Below are positions 24,220 through 32,288 of a stretch of 64,000 nt of DNA, piece after piece. A program made the translations under genes and the position numbers. The stretch is taken from assembly GCF_021173675.1 (NCBI RefSeq), contig NZ_JAIHON010000002.1:248001-312000 (forward strand), in the 5' to 3' direction. The notes under the pieces were generated by a model. It searched no databases. It was not told the origin of the DNA and saw only the letters and a list, made by a program, of their open reading frames with translations. Source of the DNA: Streptomyces lincolnensis. GTDB taxonomy: Bacteria; Actinomycetota; Actinomycetes; Streptomycetales; Streptomycetaceae. Positions within the stretch are counted from its first letter, which is position 1. Each line of letters starts with the position of its first letter.

Positions 24220-25005
24220 TCAGGGGGCGAACGTCAGCACCACCAGTGCCGTGGTCGCCGCGGTCTCCGCCAACCCCCCGAACACGTCCCCGGTCACCCC
24301 GCCGAACCGCCGGGTGCAATGTCGCAGCACAAGCTCGGCGACGGCGAGGGCGGCCAGGACCGCGAGAGCGGCGCGGACGGCGTCGTACGCCCCGAAGAGC
24401 GCCCCCGCCCCCGCCGCCCCCAGCGTCACCGCGGCGGTGGCGACGACCGCGCCCCGGACCGGCACCACACCCGCGACGGCCGCGCCCAGCCCCTCGGGCC
24501 GGGCGGCCGGTACTCCCGCCCGTGCCGCCAGGGTCAGCGCGAGCCGCGCGGCCGTCGCCGAGACCACCGCGGCCACCACGCCCCGCGCCCACGACTCGCC
24601 GTAGACCTGCGCGAGTGCGCCCACCTGCGCGAGGAGCACGAGGACCAGGGTGATCACCCCGAACGGCCCGATGTCCGACTGCTTCATGATCCGCAGCGCG
24701 TCCTCGGCGGGCTTGCCGCTCCCGAGCCCGTCCGCGGTATCGGCGAGCCCGTCGAGATGGAGCCCCCGGGTGAGGACGGCGGGCACGGCGACGGAGGCGA
24801 CCGCGGCGAGGAGAGGAGAGGCGCCGAGGACGAGCAGCAGGAGCCCGACGACGCCGGCGGCGGCCCCCACCACCAGCCCGACCACCGGGGCGCACAGCAT
24901 CCCGCCCCGCGCGGCCTCCCGGTCCCAGCGGCCCACCTTCACGGGCAGCACGCTGAGTGTGCCGAAGGCGAACCGGAGACCGTCGAGCGGCAGGATCATG
25001 GACAT
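24220..25005 (-). CDS. cobS: Adenosylcobinamide-GDP ribazoletransferase (cobalamin synthase)
   Basis: The 261-residue polytopic protein has the CobS hallmark TRGLHLDGLADTADGLG (metal/phosphate-binding acidic loop, residues ~78-95). GFGTLSVLPV-like and DIGPFGVITLVLVLL segments are also present. It joins adenosylcobinamide-GDP with alpha-ribazole at the membrane, the last step of B12 assembly. A second in-frame ATG two codons on is possible. cobT and cobU lie close by but are interrupted by other genes. No B12 riboswitch is seen upstream. Confidence 0.95.
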   Translation of the reverse strand: MSMILPLDGLRFAFGTLSVLPVKVGRWDREAARGGMLCAPVVGLVVGAAAGVVGLLLLVLGASPLLAAVASVAVPAVLTRGLHLDGLADTADGLGSGKPAEDALRIMKQSDIGPFGVITLVLVLLAQVGALAQVYGESWARGVVAAVVSATAARLALTLAARAGVPAARPEGLGAAVAGVVPVRGAVVATAAVTLGAAGAGALFGAYDAVRAALAVLAALAVAELVLRHCTRRFGGVTGDVFGGLAETAATTALVVLTFAP

Positions 25006-25011
25006 GCCCGC

Positions 25012-25017
25012 AGACTA
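25012..25017 (-). promoter_or_regulatory. -10 box of cobS
   Basis: TAGTCT on the minus strand ends 6 nt before the ATG at 25005 and there is no ribosome site, suggesting a leaderless transcript. Confidence 0.45.
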
Positions 25018-25073
25018 GCCCGGTCGTCCCACCCGCCGGGCGGCCCGCACCCCCGCCCGGGAGACTGGGCGCC

Positions 25074-25838
25074 ATGGGCCACTGGCTTCACCGCAACATC
25101 GTCGAACCGGGCAAGCTGCCGCTGCTCCTCGCGCTGACGGCGTTCGTGCTGACCTTCCTGATCACCCGGGTCATCACGCGCCTCATCCGGGCGGGCAAGG
25201 GGCCCTTCGGCAACGTGAAGGCGGGCGGGCTGCACATCCACCACGTCGTCCCCGGGGTCGTCCTCACCGTCACCGGAGGCTTCGGCGCGGTCGCCAGCGC
25301 CCGGCACGGCTTCGGTTCGGCCGTCTTCGCGGTGGTCTTCGGCATCGGCGCGGGCCTGGTGCTGGACGAGTTCGCGCTGATCCTGCACCTCGACGACGTC
25401 TACTGGTCCGAGGAGGGCCGCAAGAGCGTCGAGGTCGTCGTGCTCACCGCGGCCCTGGTCGGGCTGATGCTCGCGGGCTTCTCGCCGTTCGGCGTCGACG
25501 ACATGACCCAGCAGGAGCTGCAGGACCGAGGGGGCGTCATCACCACCGTGGGGGTCAACTTCCTCTTCGCGCTGCTCGTGCTGAGCAAGGGCAAGACCCG
25601 GATGGCGATCTTCAGCGTGATCGTGCCCCTCGTCGGTCTGATCGGCCTGGTCCGGCTGGCCCGGCCGGGCTCCCCGTGGGCCCGCCGCTTCTACCGCCGC
25701 CGCCCGCGCGCCCGGGCCAGGTCCGTCCTGCGGGCGTACCACCACGACCGCCGCTGGGCGGGCCCCCGCCGCAGATTTCAGGACTGGATCGGCGGCAAAC
25801 CGGACCCGGTGCCCGTCCTGCCCCTGGACCGGCGCTGA
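25074..25838 (+). CDS. Multi-span membrane protein, unknown function
   Basis: The 254-residue protein has about five hydrophobic spans (LPLLLALTAFVLTFLI, LTAALVGLMLAGF, MAIFSVIVPLVGLIGLVRLA and others). A conserved-looking periplasmic or cytosolic His/Asp cluster includes AGGLHIHHVVPG and DEFALILHLDDVYW. The C-terminus is strongly basic (YRRRPRARARS). I do not recognise a family. The His/Asp pattern could bind metal, but that is speculation. It diverges from cobS by 68 bp and its last 61 bp overlap the convergent rhomboid-like gene. Confidence 0.75.
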   Translation: MGHWLHRNIVEPGKLPLLLALTAFVLTFLITRVITRLIRAGKGPFGNVKAGGLHIHHVVPGVVLTVTGGFGAVASARHGFGSAVFAVVFGIGAGLVLDEFALILHLDDVYWSEEGRKSVEVVVLTAALVGLMLAGFSPFGVDDMTQQELQDRGGVITTVGVNFLFALLVLSKGKTRMAIFSVIVPLVGLIGLVRLARPGSPWARRFYRRRPRARARSVLRAYHHDRRWAGPRRRFQDWIGGKPDPVPVLPLDRR

Positions 25839-26476
25839 CGCAGCGCCGACACCCCGCACAGCACCAGCACCGCGGCGATCGCCGCCAGATGCTCCTTGCC
25901 GGCCAGATTCCCCTTCAGCGCCACCTCGACGACCATCGCCGCGATCACCGCACCCGCGGTGACCCAGGCGCCGTAGCGCCAGGCGAGGAAGACCGCGAGA
26001 CCGACCACGGCCGCCGACGGGCCGGTGTCCACGACATGGGAGTCCGAGGCGGGCAGGCCCAGGGGATGGTCCGGGCCCAGCCAGAGGCCCAGGCGGGCGT
26101 ACAGCGTCCCGGCGAGGGTGGCGGTGTAGGCGAGGACGAGCGTGCGCCACCGGCCCAGACAGATCTCGGCGATCCCGAACACGATCAGGATCTGCGCCAG
26201 CGCGCCCCAGACGGGCAGGTCCAGGGCGGGCACGAAGAGCGACAGGGGAGTGCGCAGAAGGGCCGGCAACAGAGGGTCCTCGGCACGCACCGCCCCCACG
26301 TCCTGCACGAACCCGTAGCCCCAGGACTGGTTCTGCGCGTAGTGCAGCGCCCCTGTCAGACACACGGCCCCGATACTCAGGGGAACCGCCCGCCAGCGCC
26401 TCTTCAGGAGCGGCTCGCGCACGGTGACGTACAGCGGTCCCCATTCGGCGTGTGCCCAGCGGGCGAGCGTGTTCAT
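25778..26476 (-). CDS. Rhomboid-like membrane protein
   Basis: The 232-residue protein has six predicted spans. A DTGPSAAVVGL segment sits where rhomboid proteases have GxSG, and a later GKEHLAAIAAVLV segment sits where they have the catalytic His. The serine is kept but the second Gly of GxSG is replaced by Ala. It resembles the actinobacterial rhomboid-like group, whose proteolytic activity is uncertain. The C-terminus is basic and overlaps the convergent membrane protein. ATG start at 26476. Confidence 0.65.
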   Translation of the reverse strand: MNTLARWAHAEWGPLYVTVREPLLKRRWRAVPLSIGAVCLTGALHYAQNQSWGYGFVQDVGAVRAEDPLLPALLRTPLSLFVPALDLPVWGALAQILIVFGIAEICLGRWRTLVLAYTATLAGTLYARLGLWLGPDHPLGLPASDSHVVDTGPSAAVVGLAVFLAWRYGAWVTAGAVIAAMVVEVALKGNLAGKEHLAAIAAVLVLCGVSALRQRRSRGRTGTGSGLPPIQS

Positions 26477-26597
26477 CCGGCGGTCCCGTCCGTCTCCTCG
26501 TGCTCCCGGCGCCTGGCGTGCGCCACGAGCGAAGACCTACCGGAAGGCGGGGGAGTTGAGTGGGACCCGGGTGACCTGGATCTCGTTATGTCCGGAC

Positions 26598-27749
26598 TTA
26601 GTGCTCTTCCTTCTCCGGCTCTTCCTGCTCCAGTTCTTCCTTCTCCAGCTCTTGCCTCGCCGGCGCTTCCTTCTCGGGCTCCTCGTCGACAGCCGCCGGC
26701 TCCTGCGGCCGCTCCGGCAGCTCGGCGGCCAGTGCCGCCGCGGCCTGCACGAGCGGCAGGGCCAGCAGCGCGCCCGCCGCCTCGCCGACGGTCACCCCGT
26801 GGTCGAGCAGCGGCTCCAGGGCCATCCGGTCCAGCGCCTTGCCCTGCCCCGGCTCCCCGCTGCTCTGCCCGGCCAGCCACCAGTCCGGCGCGCGGAACGC
26901 GATCCGCTGCCCCACCAGGGCACAGGCGGCCACCACGACCCCATCCAGGACCACCGGAAGCTTCCGCACCGCGCTCTGCAACAGGAACCCGGTGATCGCC
27001 GCGAGGTCGGCACCGCCCACGGTCGCCAGCAGCTGGAGCTGCTCCCCGAGCACGGGCCGGGCCCGCCGGAGCGCGTCGCGGATCGCCGCGCACTTGCGCA
27101 TCCACGCCAGGTCGTCGATCGCCTGCCCGCCCCGCCCGGTCACCACCGACGCGTCGGTCCCGCACAGCGCGGCGATGAGCACGCCCGCCGCGGTGGTCCC
27201 GCCCACGCTCACATCGCCGAGCACCACCAGATCCGTACCGGAGTCGGCCTCCTCGTCGGCCACCGCCATCCCGGCCCGGAAGGCGGCCTCCGCCTCCTCG
27301 ACGGTCAGCGCGTCCTCCACGTCGATGCGCCCGCTGCCGCGCCGCACCCGATGCCGTACGACGTCCTCGGGCAGCGTCTGCGGATCGCAGTCCAGCGCCA
27401 TGTCGACCACCCGCACCGGCACCCCGAGCCGCCGGGCCAGCACGGACACCGGCCGGCCGCCGTCGAGGACCTCGCGCACCAGCTCCACGGCGGTGCCCGC
27501 GGGGTGCGCGGAGACGCCCAGTTCGGCGATGCCGTGGTCACCGGCGAAGAGGATCACCCGCGGCCGCTCGATCGGCCGCACCGGTACCGCGGACTGCGCC
27601 GCGGCCAGCCACTCACCCAGGTCGTCGAGGCGGCCCAGCGACCCGGGCGGCACGATCTGACGCTCCCGGCGCGCCTCGGCGTCGCGCCGCACACCCCCGT
27701 CGGGGCGCTCGATCAGATCGGAGAAGTCGTCGAGATTAAGCGAGCTCAT
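26598..27749 (-). CDS. cobT: Nicotinate-nucleotide--dimethylbenzimidazole phosphoribosyltransferase
   Basis: The 383-residue protein carries the CobT core: PPGSLGRLDDLGEWLA, VILFAGDHGIAELGVSAHP and VLGDVSVGGTTAAGVLIAAL. The catalytic glutamate is in the C-terminal core (region GKALDRMALEPLLDHG). It makes alpha-ribazole phosphate for the lower ligand of B12. An unusual C-terminal tail of ~40 residues after PLVQAAAALAAELPER is dense in Glu, with Lys and Pro (EEPEKEAPARQELEKEELEQ). It is not part of the enzyme fold. The adjacent divergent gene has a strongly basic tail. Confidence 0.94.
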   Translation of the reverse strand: MSSLNLDDFSDLIERPDGGVRRDAEARRERQIVPPGSLGRLDDLGEWLAAAQSAVPVRPIERPRVILFAGDHGIAELGVSAHPAGTAVELVREVLDGGRPVSVLARRLGVPVRVVDMALDCDPQTLPEDVVRHRVRRGSGRIDVEDALTVEEAEAAFRAGMAVADEEADSGTDLVVLGDVSVGGTTAAGVLIAALCGTDASVVTGRGGQAIDDLAWMRKCAAIRDALRRARPVLGEQLQLLATVGGADLAAITGFLLQSAVRKLPVVLDGVVVAACALVGQRIAFRAPDWWLAGQSSGEPGQGKALDRMALEPLLDHGVTVGEAAGALLALPLVQAAAALAAELPERPQEPAAVDEEPEKEAPARQELEKEELEQEEPEKEEH

Positions 27750-27756
27750 TCGCCGA

Positions 27757-27762
27757 ACAGTA
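27757..27762 (-). promoter_or_regulatory. -10 box of cobT
   Basis: TACTGT on the minus strand ends 7 nt before the ATG; no Shine-Dalgarno is present, so the mRNA is probably leaderless. Confidence 0.5.
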
Positions 27763-27861
27763 CCGGCCCTGATCGAACACGGAGGCGCCACATCGCCACG
27801 ACGACGGGACGACGTCGTTGCACTGAAGATCGCCATCCCATACGTTCCGTTTTGCTGTGGA

Positions 27862-28956
27862 ATGTCGTCCGTCCCGGGAGTCGCCGTGTCCGCACCGCCC
27901 GTACCCACCGCACCTTCCGCACGGCGCCTTCGGTCCACCGCCCGCGTGATGCTGGCGTTCCCCGAGCCGGAGAGCTGGCTGGACGTGGGCACCGGGGTCG
28001 CCGAATTCCCCGACGCGGCCCGGGAGTTCTTCCCCTACACGGCCTTCGACGGTGTGGACACCCACCCCGGGATCGAGTGGGCCTGGCGGACCGAGCGCCT
28101 GGAGGAGGCCTATCTCGGCCACCTCGCGGACCCCCGGCTCACCGCCCGCCTCCGCGCCCGCTACGACGTCGTCAGCATGCTCCACCACCTGCCGCGCACC
28201 CCGGACCCCAGGGCGGAACTCCGCGCCGCCCTGACGGTCCTCCGCCCCGGCGGCCACCTCCTGGTCGAGGGCACCCACCCACACGGCACCCTCACCCGCG
28301 ACGGCCTCCGCGCGGAACTGGAGTCCCAGGGCTGCACGATCGTCGCGACGGGCCGCCGCGCCGCGCACATCCCCCTCGACCTGTCCACCGCCCTGAGCGG
28401 CGCCCTGCCCCGCGCCCTGCCCCCGTGGCTCTCCGCACCCCTGCTGTCCGCGACCCGGGCCCTGGACCGCACCCTCGCCCTGGCCCTCGTCCCCACCCGC
28501 TTCTCGAAGACGTACCGCCTGATCGCCCGCAAGAACGCGCCCGCACCCGCCGTTCCCACCGAGCTCCCGGCCCAGGCACTCCCCGCACCACCGCCTCCGC
28601 CCCGGCCGCCGGCCCCACCCACCGCACCACCTCCGCCACAGGCGCCACCCGCGCCCACGGCGCCGTCCTCGCCGCAGGGCCAGGCTCATCCCAAGACGCC
28701 GGCCCCGGCCAAGAAGGCCACCTCGGCCAGGAAAGCCGCCTCGGCCAAGAAGGTCGCCTCGCCCAAGAGACCCGCCTCGCCCAAGAAAGCAACCTCGGCC
28801 AAGGAAGCCACCCCAGCCAAGAAGGCCACCTCGCCCAAGAGGCTCGCCCCGGCCAAGAAGACCGCCCCGCCCAAGACGCCGGACCCGCCCCAGACATCGC
28901 CTGTCCCCCCGGCGCCCCCCGCCGCGCAGCCGCCCCAGGACGCCTCAGCCCCGTAG
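27862..28956 (+). CDS. SAM-dependent methyltransferase with Pro-rich linker and histone-H1-like tail
   Basis: The 364-residue protein has three parts. Residues ~20-220 form a class I methyltransferase: SAM motif I in WLDVGTGVAEF, the post-motif MLHHLPRTPDPRAELRAAL and LRPGGHLLVEG. Residues ~225-275 are a Pro/Ala-rich linker. Residues ~276-345 are a Lys-rich tail of PAKKATSA/SPKKATSA-type units, the composition of histone H1 and of actinobacterial HupS-like tails, suggesting nucleic-acid or polyanion binding. Substrate unknown. It starts 112 bp from divergent cobT and ends overlapping the convergent cobU gene by 12 bp. Confidence 0.8.
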   Translation: MSSVPGVAVSAPPVPTAPSARRLRSTARVMLAFPEPESWLDVGTGVAEFPDAAREFFPYTAFDGVDTHPGIEWAWRTERLEEAYLGHLADPRLTARLRARYDVVSMLHHLPRTPDPRAELRAALTVLRPGGHLLVEGTHPHGTLTRDGLRAELESQGCTIVATGRRAAHIPLDLSTALSGALPRALPPWLSAPLLSATRALDRTLALALVPTRFSKTYRLIARKNAPAPAVPTELPAQALPAPPPPPRPPAPPTAPPPPQAPPAPTAPSSPQGQAHPKTPAPAKKATSARKAASAKKVASPKRPASPKKATSAKEATPAKKATSPKRLAPAKKTAPPKTPDPPQTSPVPPAPPAAQPPQDASAP

Positions 28957-30147
28957 CACCACGGCCTGTCCAGCCACCACCAGCAGCACCTGCTCGCACT
29001 CGCCCGCGAACGCCGTGTTCAGCCGGCCGAGCTCGTCCCGGTAGCGGCGCCCGGACGCGGTGGCCGGCACGATGCCCGAGCCGACCTCGTTCGAGACGGC
29101 GACGACGGTCCGCCGGGTGGTCCGCACCGCCTCGGTCAACTCCCGCACGCGCGAGCGCAGTTCACGTTCGCCGCCGTCGGCCCACTCGGCGTCGTCCCAG
29201 GCTCCGACGGTGTCCATCACGTCGGTCAGCCAGAGGGACAGGCAGTCGATCAGCAGCGGCGCCCCGTCGTCCTTCAGCAACGGCACCAGGTCGCAGGTCT
29301 CGGCCGTACGCCAGGAACCCGGCCGCCGCTCCCGGTGGGCGGCGACCCGCGAGGCCCACTCGGTGTCCCCGCTCCGGGAGCCGCCGGTCGCGACGTACAG
29401 CACGTCCGGGAAGGCCTCCAGGCGCCGCTCGGCCTCCACCGACTTCCCGGACCGCGCCCCGCCCAGCACCAGCGTCCGGCGCGGCACATCCGGTACGTCC
29501 TCGTAGACACCGACGACCAGCGTCGCCCCGTCGGGCACGGCCCGCGCCCCCGCCGCGGCCAGCCTGCGCCGCAGTTCGGCGCCCGGCGGCACGTCGTGAT
29601 CGAGGTGGACGGCGACGACGTCCGTCGCGGGCCCGACCGCGCCCACCGCCCGCAGCCGCGCCAGGGCGTCCGGCCGCCCCACGACATCGGCGAGCACCAT
29701 GTCGTACGGCTCCCCGTTCCCCGCCTCGAGACCGGCCGGCGCGCCCCCCGGCGGCAGATACAGCAGCCGCTGCCCGTCCGGACCGCTCACCGCGTACCCG
29801 GTCCCCGGCGCGTCCATCGCCACCGCCCGCACCCGATGCCCCGTCAGCAACGCCAACTCCCGCCCGTCCGGCACCCGCCCCGGCTGCGGCAACCCGGCGG
29901 GCACCTCCACCGGCGGCCCGTCGTGCGGATGCGACAGCAGCACCTGCCGCACACCCCCGAGCGAATGCCCGGCCCGTGCGGCGGCGAAGGCGGCGCCGGG
30001 CGTCAGATCGAGCAGCAGCGTCCCGTCGACGAGGACGGCGGTGGCCCCCCGCGCGTCCTGTCCGACGGCGGTCGCGCAGGCAGCACAGGGACAGCCGGGA
30101 CGGGGGAGGCCACGGGGAGCACCGGTGCCGAGCAGAGTCAGTTCCAC
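28945..30147 (-). CDS. cobU: CobU-type adenosylcobinamide kinase/guanylyltransferase fused to a PhnP-like MBL domain
   Basis: The 400-residue protein is twice the usual CobU length. Residues ~1-215 resemble a metallo-beta-lactamase fold of the PhnP/PqqB type: VELTLLGTGAPRG, the GCPCAAC cysteine cluster and LLSHPHDGPP. The HxHxDH metal site is degenerate (HPHDGP), so it may be inactive. Residues ~220-400 are CobU: P-loop TLVLGGARSGKS, CLSLWLTD and VSNEVGSGIVP. CobU phosphorylates and then guanylylates cobinamide before CobS. The fused form is seen in other streptomycetes. I chose GTG at 30147, with GAGAAT 6 nt upstream; a GTG at 30168 is possible. Confidence 0.88.
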   Translation of the reverse strand: MELTLLGTGAPRGLPRPGCPCAACATAVGQDARGATAVLVDGTLLLDLTPGAAFAAARAGHSLGGVRQVLLSHPHDGPPVEVPAGLPQPGRVPDGRELALLTGHRVRAVAMDAPGTGYAVSGPDGQRLLYLPPGGAPAGLEAGNGEPYDMVLADVVGRPDALARLRAVGAVGPATDVVAVHLDHDVPPGAELRRRLAAAGARAVPDGATLVVGVYEDVPDVPRRTLVLGGARSGKSVEAERRLEAFPDVLYVATGGSRSGDTEWASRVAAHRERRPGSWRTAETCDLVPLLKDDGAPLLIDCLSLWLTDVMDTVGAWDDAEWADGGERELRSRVRELTEAVRTTRRTVVAVSNEVGSGIVPATASGRRYRDELGRLNTAFAGECEQVLLVVAGQAVVLRG

Positions 30148-30297
30148 GCGACAATTCTCGCCGGTCACTGTTGATCATGCGCGCGCAGAGCCGCCCCCGC
30201 CGTCCCGCGGCCGACCGACTGTCGCGATCTTGTTCCGCCGAACCCAGCGGAACGCATAGGCTCCACCACGGAACGTGTCCGTAAAAAGGAGGCCTGC

Positions 30298-30513
30298 ATG
30301 GCGACATGGACGTGGCGATTCGAGACGACGGACAACGCGGAGGTCCAGCCCGCGGTGGAGCCCGAGGAGTTCACCACTCAAGGGGACGCCGAGTCATGGC
30401 TCGGAGAGCACTGGAAGGCGCTGCTCGCCGGTGGCGCGGACCAGGTGCGGCTGTTCGAGGACTCGACCGAGATCTACGGCCCGATGAGCCTGAAGTCGGC
30501 CGAAGAGGCGTGA
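30298..30513 (+). CDS. Small acidic conserved protein, unknown function
   Basis: The 71-residue soluble protein begins ATWTWRFETTDNAEVQP, has ESWLGEHWKALLAGGADQV in the middle and is acidic overall. It starts at an ATG with a near-perfect AAAAAGGAGG site. A TAGGCT -10 candidate lies about 40 nt upstream. The pattern is familiar from hypothetical proteins conserved across actinobacteria, but no function is known. A clear terminator follows. Confidence 0.8.
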   Translation: MATWTWRFETTDNAEVQPAVEPEEFTTQGDAESWLGEHWKALLAGGADQVRLFEDSTEIYGPMSLKSAEEA

Positions 30514-30520
30514 CACGGAC

Positions 30521-30549
30521 GGGCGAGGGCCGCACCGGCACCCTCGCCC
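30521..30549. terminator. Bidirectional terminator between the small acidic gene and a methyltransferase
   Basis: Perfect 9-bp stem GGGCGAGGG/CCCTCGCCC with an 11-nt loop. It lies 7 bp after one stop and 45 bp beyond the other, in a convergent gap. Confidence 0.75.
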
Positions 30550-30594
30550 CCCTCCGGCCCCGGTGAGACGCACCCCGCGCCTCCCGGAACAGCC

Positions 30595-31383
30595 TCAGCC
30601 GCGCACCCCGCACAGGTGCAGCAGCGCCGCCACCCCGCGATACGGATCCGTCCGACCGGCCCGTTCCTCCACGGCCAGCAGGGTCTCCGCGTCGGCCGGG
30701 ACCTCGGCCCCGTCCGCCGCCGTGTCCGTGAAGACCCGTACGCCGTACCAGGCCGCCAGGGGCGCCCCGATCCCCGCGAGCGTCGCGGTCAGGGTGCCCA
30801 GGCGGTCGGCGCGGACGTCGAGGCCCAGCCGGTTCCGGTAGGCGGTGGTGTCGAAGGCGGCCAGCGCCCCGGCCCAGTCGCCGGACAGGCCCGGCCGCAT
30901 CGCCAGCGCGTCGCCGTTGCGCACGAGCAGCGAGAGCAGCCCGCCCGGCGCGAGCATCCGGGCCAGCCCCGCCAGCAGCGGGTCCGGCTCCTCGACGTAC
31001 ATCAGTACGCCGTGGCACAGCACGACGTCGAAGCTGCCCGGCAGGAAGTGCACACCGGTGTCCCGGCCGTCGCCCTCAATGATCCGCATCCGCTCCCGGA
31101 TGCCCTCGGGCTCCCCGGACAGCGCCTCGCGGGCCGCGGCGACCATCCTGGCGTCCTGCTCCAGACCGGTCACCTGATGCCCGGCCCGGGCCAGCCGCAG
31201 GGCCTGCGTGCCCTGGCCCATCCCCACGTCGAGCACCCGCAGGCGCTGCCCGACCGGGAACCGCCCGACTATCTGCTCGTCGAGCTGCCGGGCCACCAGC
31301 TCCTGTCGTACGACGTCCCGCAGCGCGCCCAGCCTGTTCAGCCAGGCATCCGCCGCGTCCCCGGAGAAAGCTGTCGTGCTCAG
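30595..31383 (-). CDS. Class I SAM-dependent methyltransferase (CmoM/SmtA-like), probable CTG start
   Basis: The 262-residue protein has SAM motif I VLDVGMGQGTQALRLA, the acidic post-I residue (TGLEQDARMV), motif II GSFDVVLCHGVLMYVEEPDP and LAPGGLLSLLVRN. This layout is like CmoM, which methylates wobble carboxymethoxyuridine in tRNA; that role is tentative. No ATG, GTG or TTG exists in frame near the domain start. The CTG at 31383 overlaps the upstream TGA (CTGA) and has GGAGAG 8 nt before it, so CTG is the best start. Confidence 0.82.
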   Translation of the reverse strand: MSTTAFSGDAADAWLNRLGALRDVVRQELVARQLDEQIVGRFPVGQRLRVLDVGMGQGTQALRLARAGHQVTGLEQDARMVAAAREALSGEPEGIRERMRIIEGDGRDTGVHFLPGSFDVVLCHGVLMYVEEPDPLLAGLARMLAPGGLLSLLVRNGDALAMRPGLSGDWAGALAAFDTTAYRNRLGLDVRADRLGTLTATLAGIGAPLAAWYGVRVFTDTAADGAEVPADAETLLAVEERAGRTDPYRGVAALLHLCGVRG

Positions 31384-31982
31384 GGCCGCTCTCCGCGCTT
31401 GACCTGCGGCTTCGGCAGCCGGAGGCGACGCATCTGGAGGGAGCGCATCAGGGCGTAGGCGACCGCGCCCTTCCGGTTCTGGTCCGGGAAGCGCTCGGCC
31501 AGCCGCTTCTTCAGCCGGAAGCCGGTGAGGAACGAGTCGAGCACGATCAGCACGATCACGACCAGCCACAGCAGCAGCGCGATGCTCTGGAGCGAGGCCA
31601 CCTGCACCATGCTCAGCACGAGGATGACCACGGCCATCGGCAGGAAGAACTCCGCGACATTGAACCGCGAGTCGATGAAGTCGCGGGCGAACTTGCGGAC
31701 CGGGCCCTTGTCCCGCACGGGCAGGTACCGCTCGTCGCCGCCGGCCAGCGCCTGGCGCTGCCGCTCCATCTGCGCACGGCGCTCGTCGCGCTGGCGCTTG
31801 GCCGCCTCCTTGCGGTTGGTCGGCGTGGTGGCGACGCTGCGGCGCTGGGACTGGGCCTCACTGCGCTTGGGCGTGGGCCTGCCCTTGGGGGCCTGCGGGT
31901 CGCGGGTCTGCTTGGAGTCGGTCAGCGGCGCCTTGTCGGCGACCGCGGCCTTCTCATCCTTGGTGGCACGGCTACGGAACAC
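31380..31982 (-). CDS. DUF3043 membrane protein
   Basis: The 200-residue protein has a basic, Gln/Arg-rich N-terminal half (NRKEAAKRQRDERRAQMERQ) that is likely disordered or coiled-coil. Two membrane spans follow (PMAVVILVLSMVQVASL and ALLLWLVVIVLIVLDSFLTG), then a basic tail. This is the DUF3043 architecture, conserved in actinobacteria and found near this locus in mycobacteria (Rv2206 neighbourhood). Function unknown. GTG at 31982 is favoured over an ATG at 32012. The downstream methyltransferase is coupled by a 4-bp overlap. Confidence 0.85.
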   Translation of the reverse strand: MFRSRATKDEKAAVADKAPLTDSKQTRDPQAPKGRPTPKRSEAQSQRRSVATTPTNRKEAAKRQRDERRAQMERQRQALAGGDERYLPVRDKGPVRKFARDFIDSRFNVAEFFLPMAVVILVLSMVQVASLQSIALLLWLVVIVLIVLDSFLTGFRLKKRLAERFPDQNRKGAVAYALMRSLQMRRLRLPKPQVKRGERP

Positions 31983-31990
31983 AAAACCCA

Positions 31991-31996
31991 AGGGTA
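31991..31996 (-). promoter_or_regulatory. -10 box of the DUF3043 gene
   Basis: TACCCT on the minus strand lies 8 nt before the GTG at 31982, consistent with a leaderless or nearly leaderless transcript. Confidence 0.4.
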
Positions 31997-32288
31997 CGTG
32001 GTGCGCGCGCATGGACCCCAGCCCGGTGGGGAACGATCCGGCAACACCAGTCGTCTGTAGGGGGACAGCAGAGGACGACGGGGTGCACGACGGGGTGGCC
32101 GTCCCGGGGACGGGATGCTCACCCTGAAGGTCACCTACTCCTTACGCCGGAGCAAGGCTTTGGTCAGTCGTCCTTGGGGATGAGCGCATCCGTCCCCGAA
32201 CAGTGCGGTAATGGATGCAGGGCCCGTACTGTGGGTTCTGTCGCAGGAGCTGGAGCTGGAGTCCGTCAGAAGGGGGCGCGCGAAGCCC
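31997..32288. other. Divergent intergenic region before pspA
   Basis: The gap between the DUF3043 gene and pspA has no gene. A TACTGT hexamer at 32227-32232 is a candidate pspA -10. A small inverted repeat GATG/CATC lies within GGGGATGAGCGCATCCGTCCCC-like sequence near 32178-32199. No ECF sigma-factor consensus was evident by eye. Confidence 0.35.

Noticed and set aside
24220..30300. A cobalamin riboswitch controlling cobS, cobT or cobU
   Set aside because: No B12-box or long structured leader is present; cobS and cobT appear leaderless.
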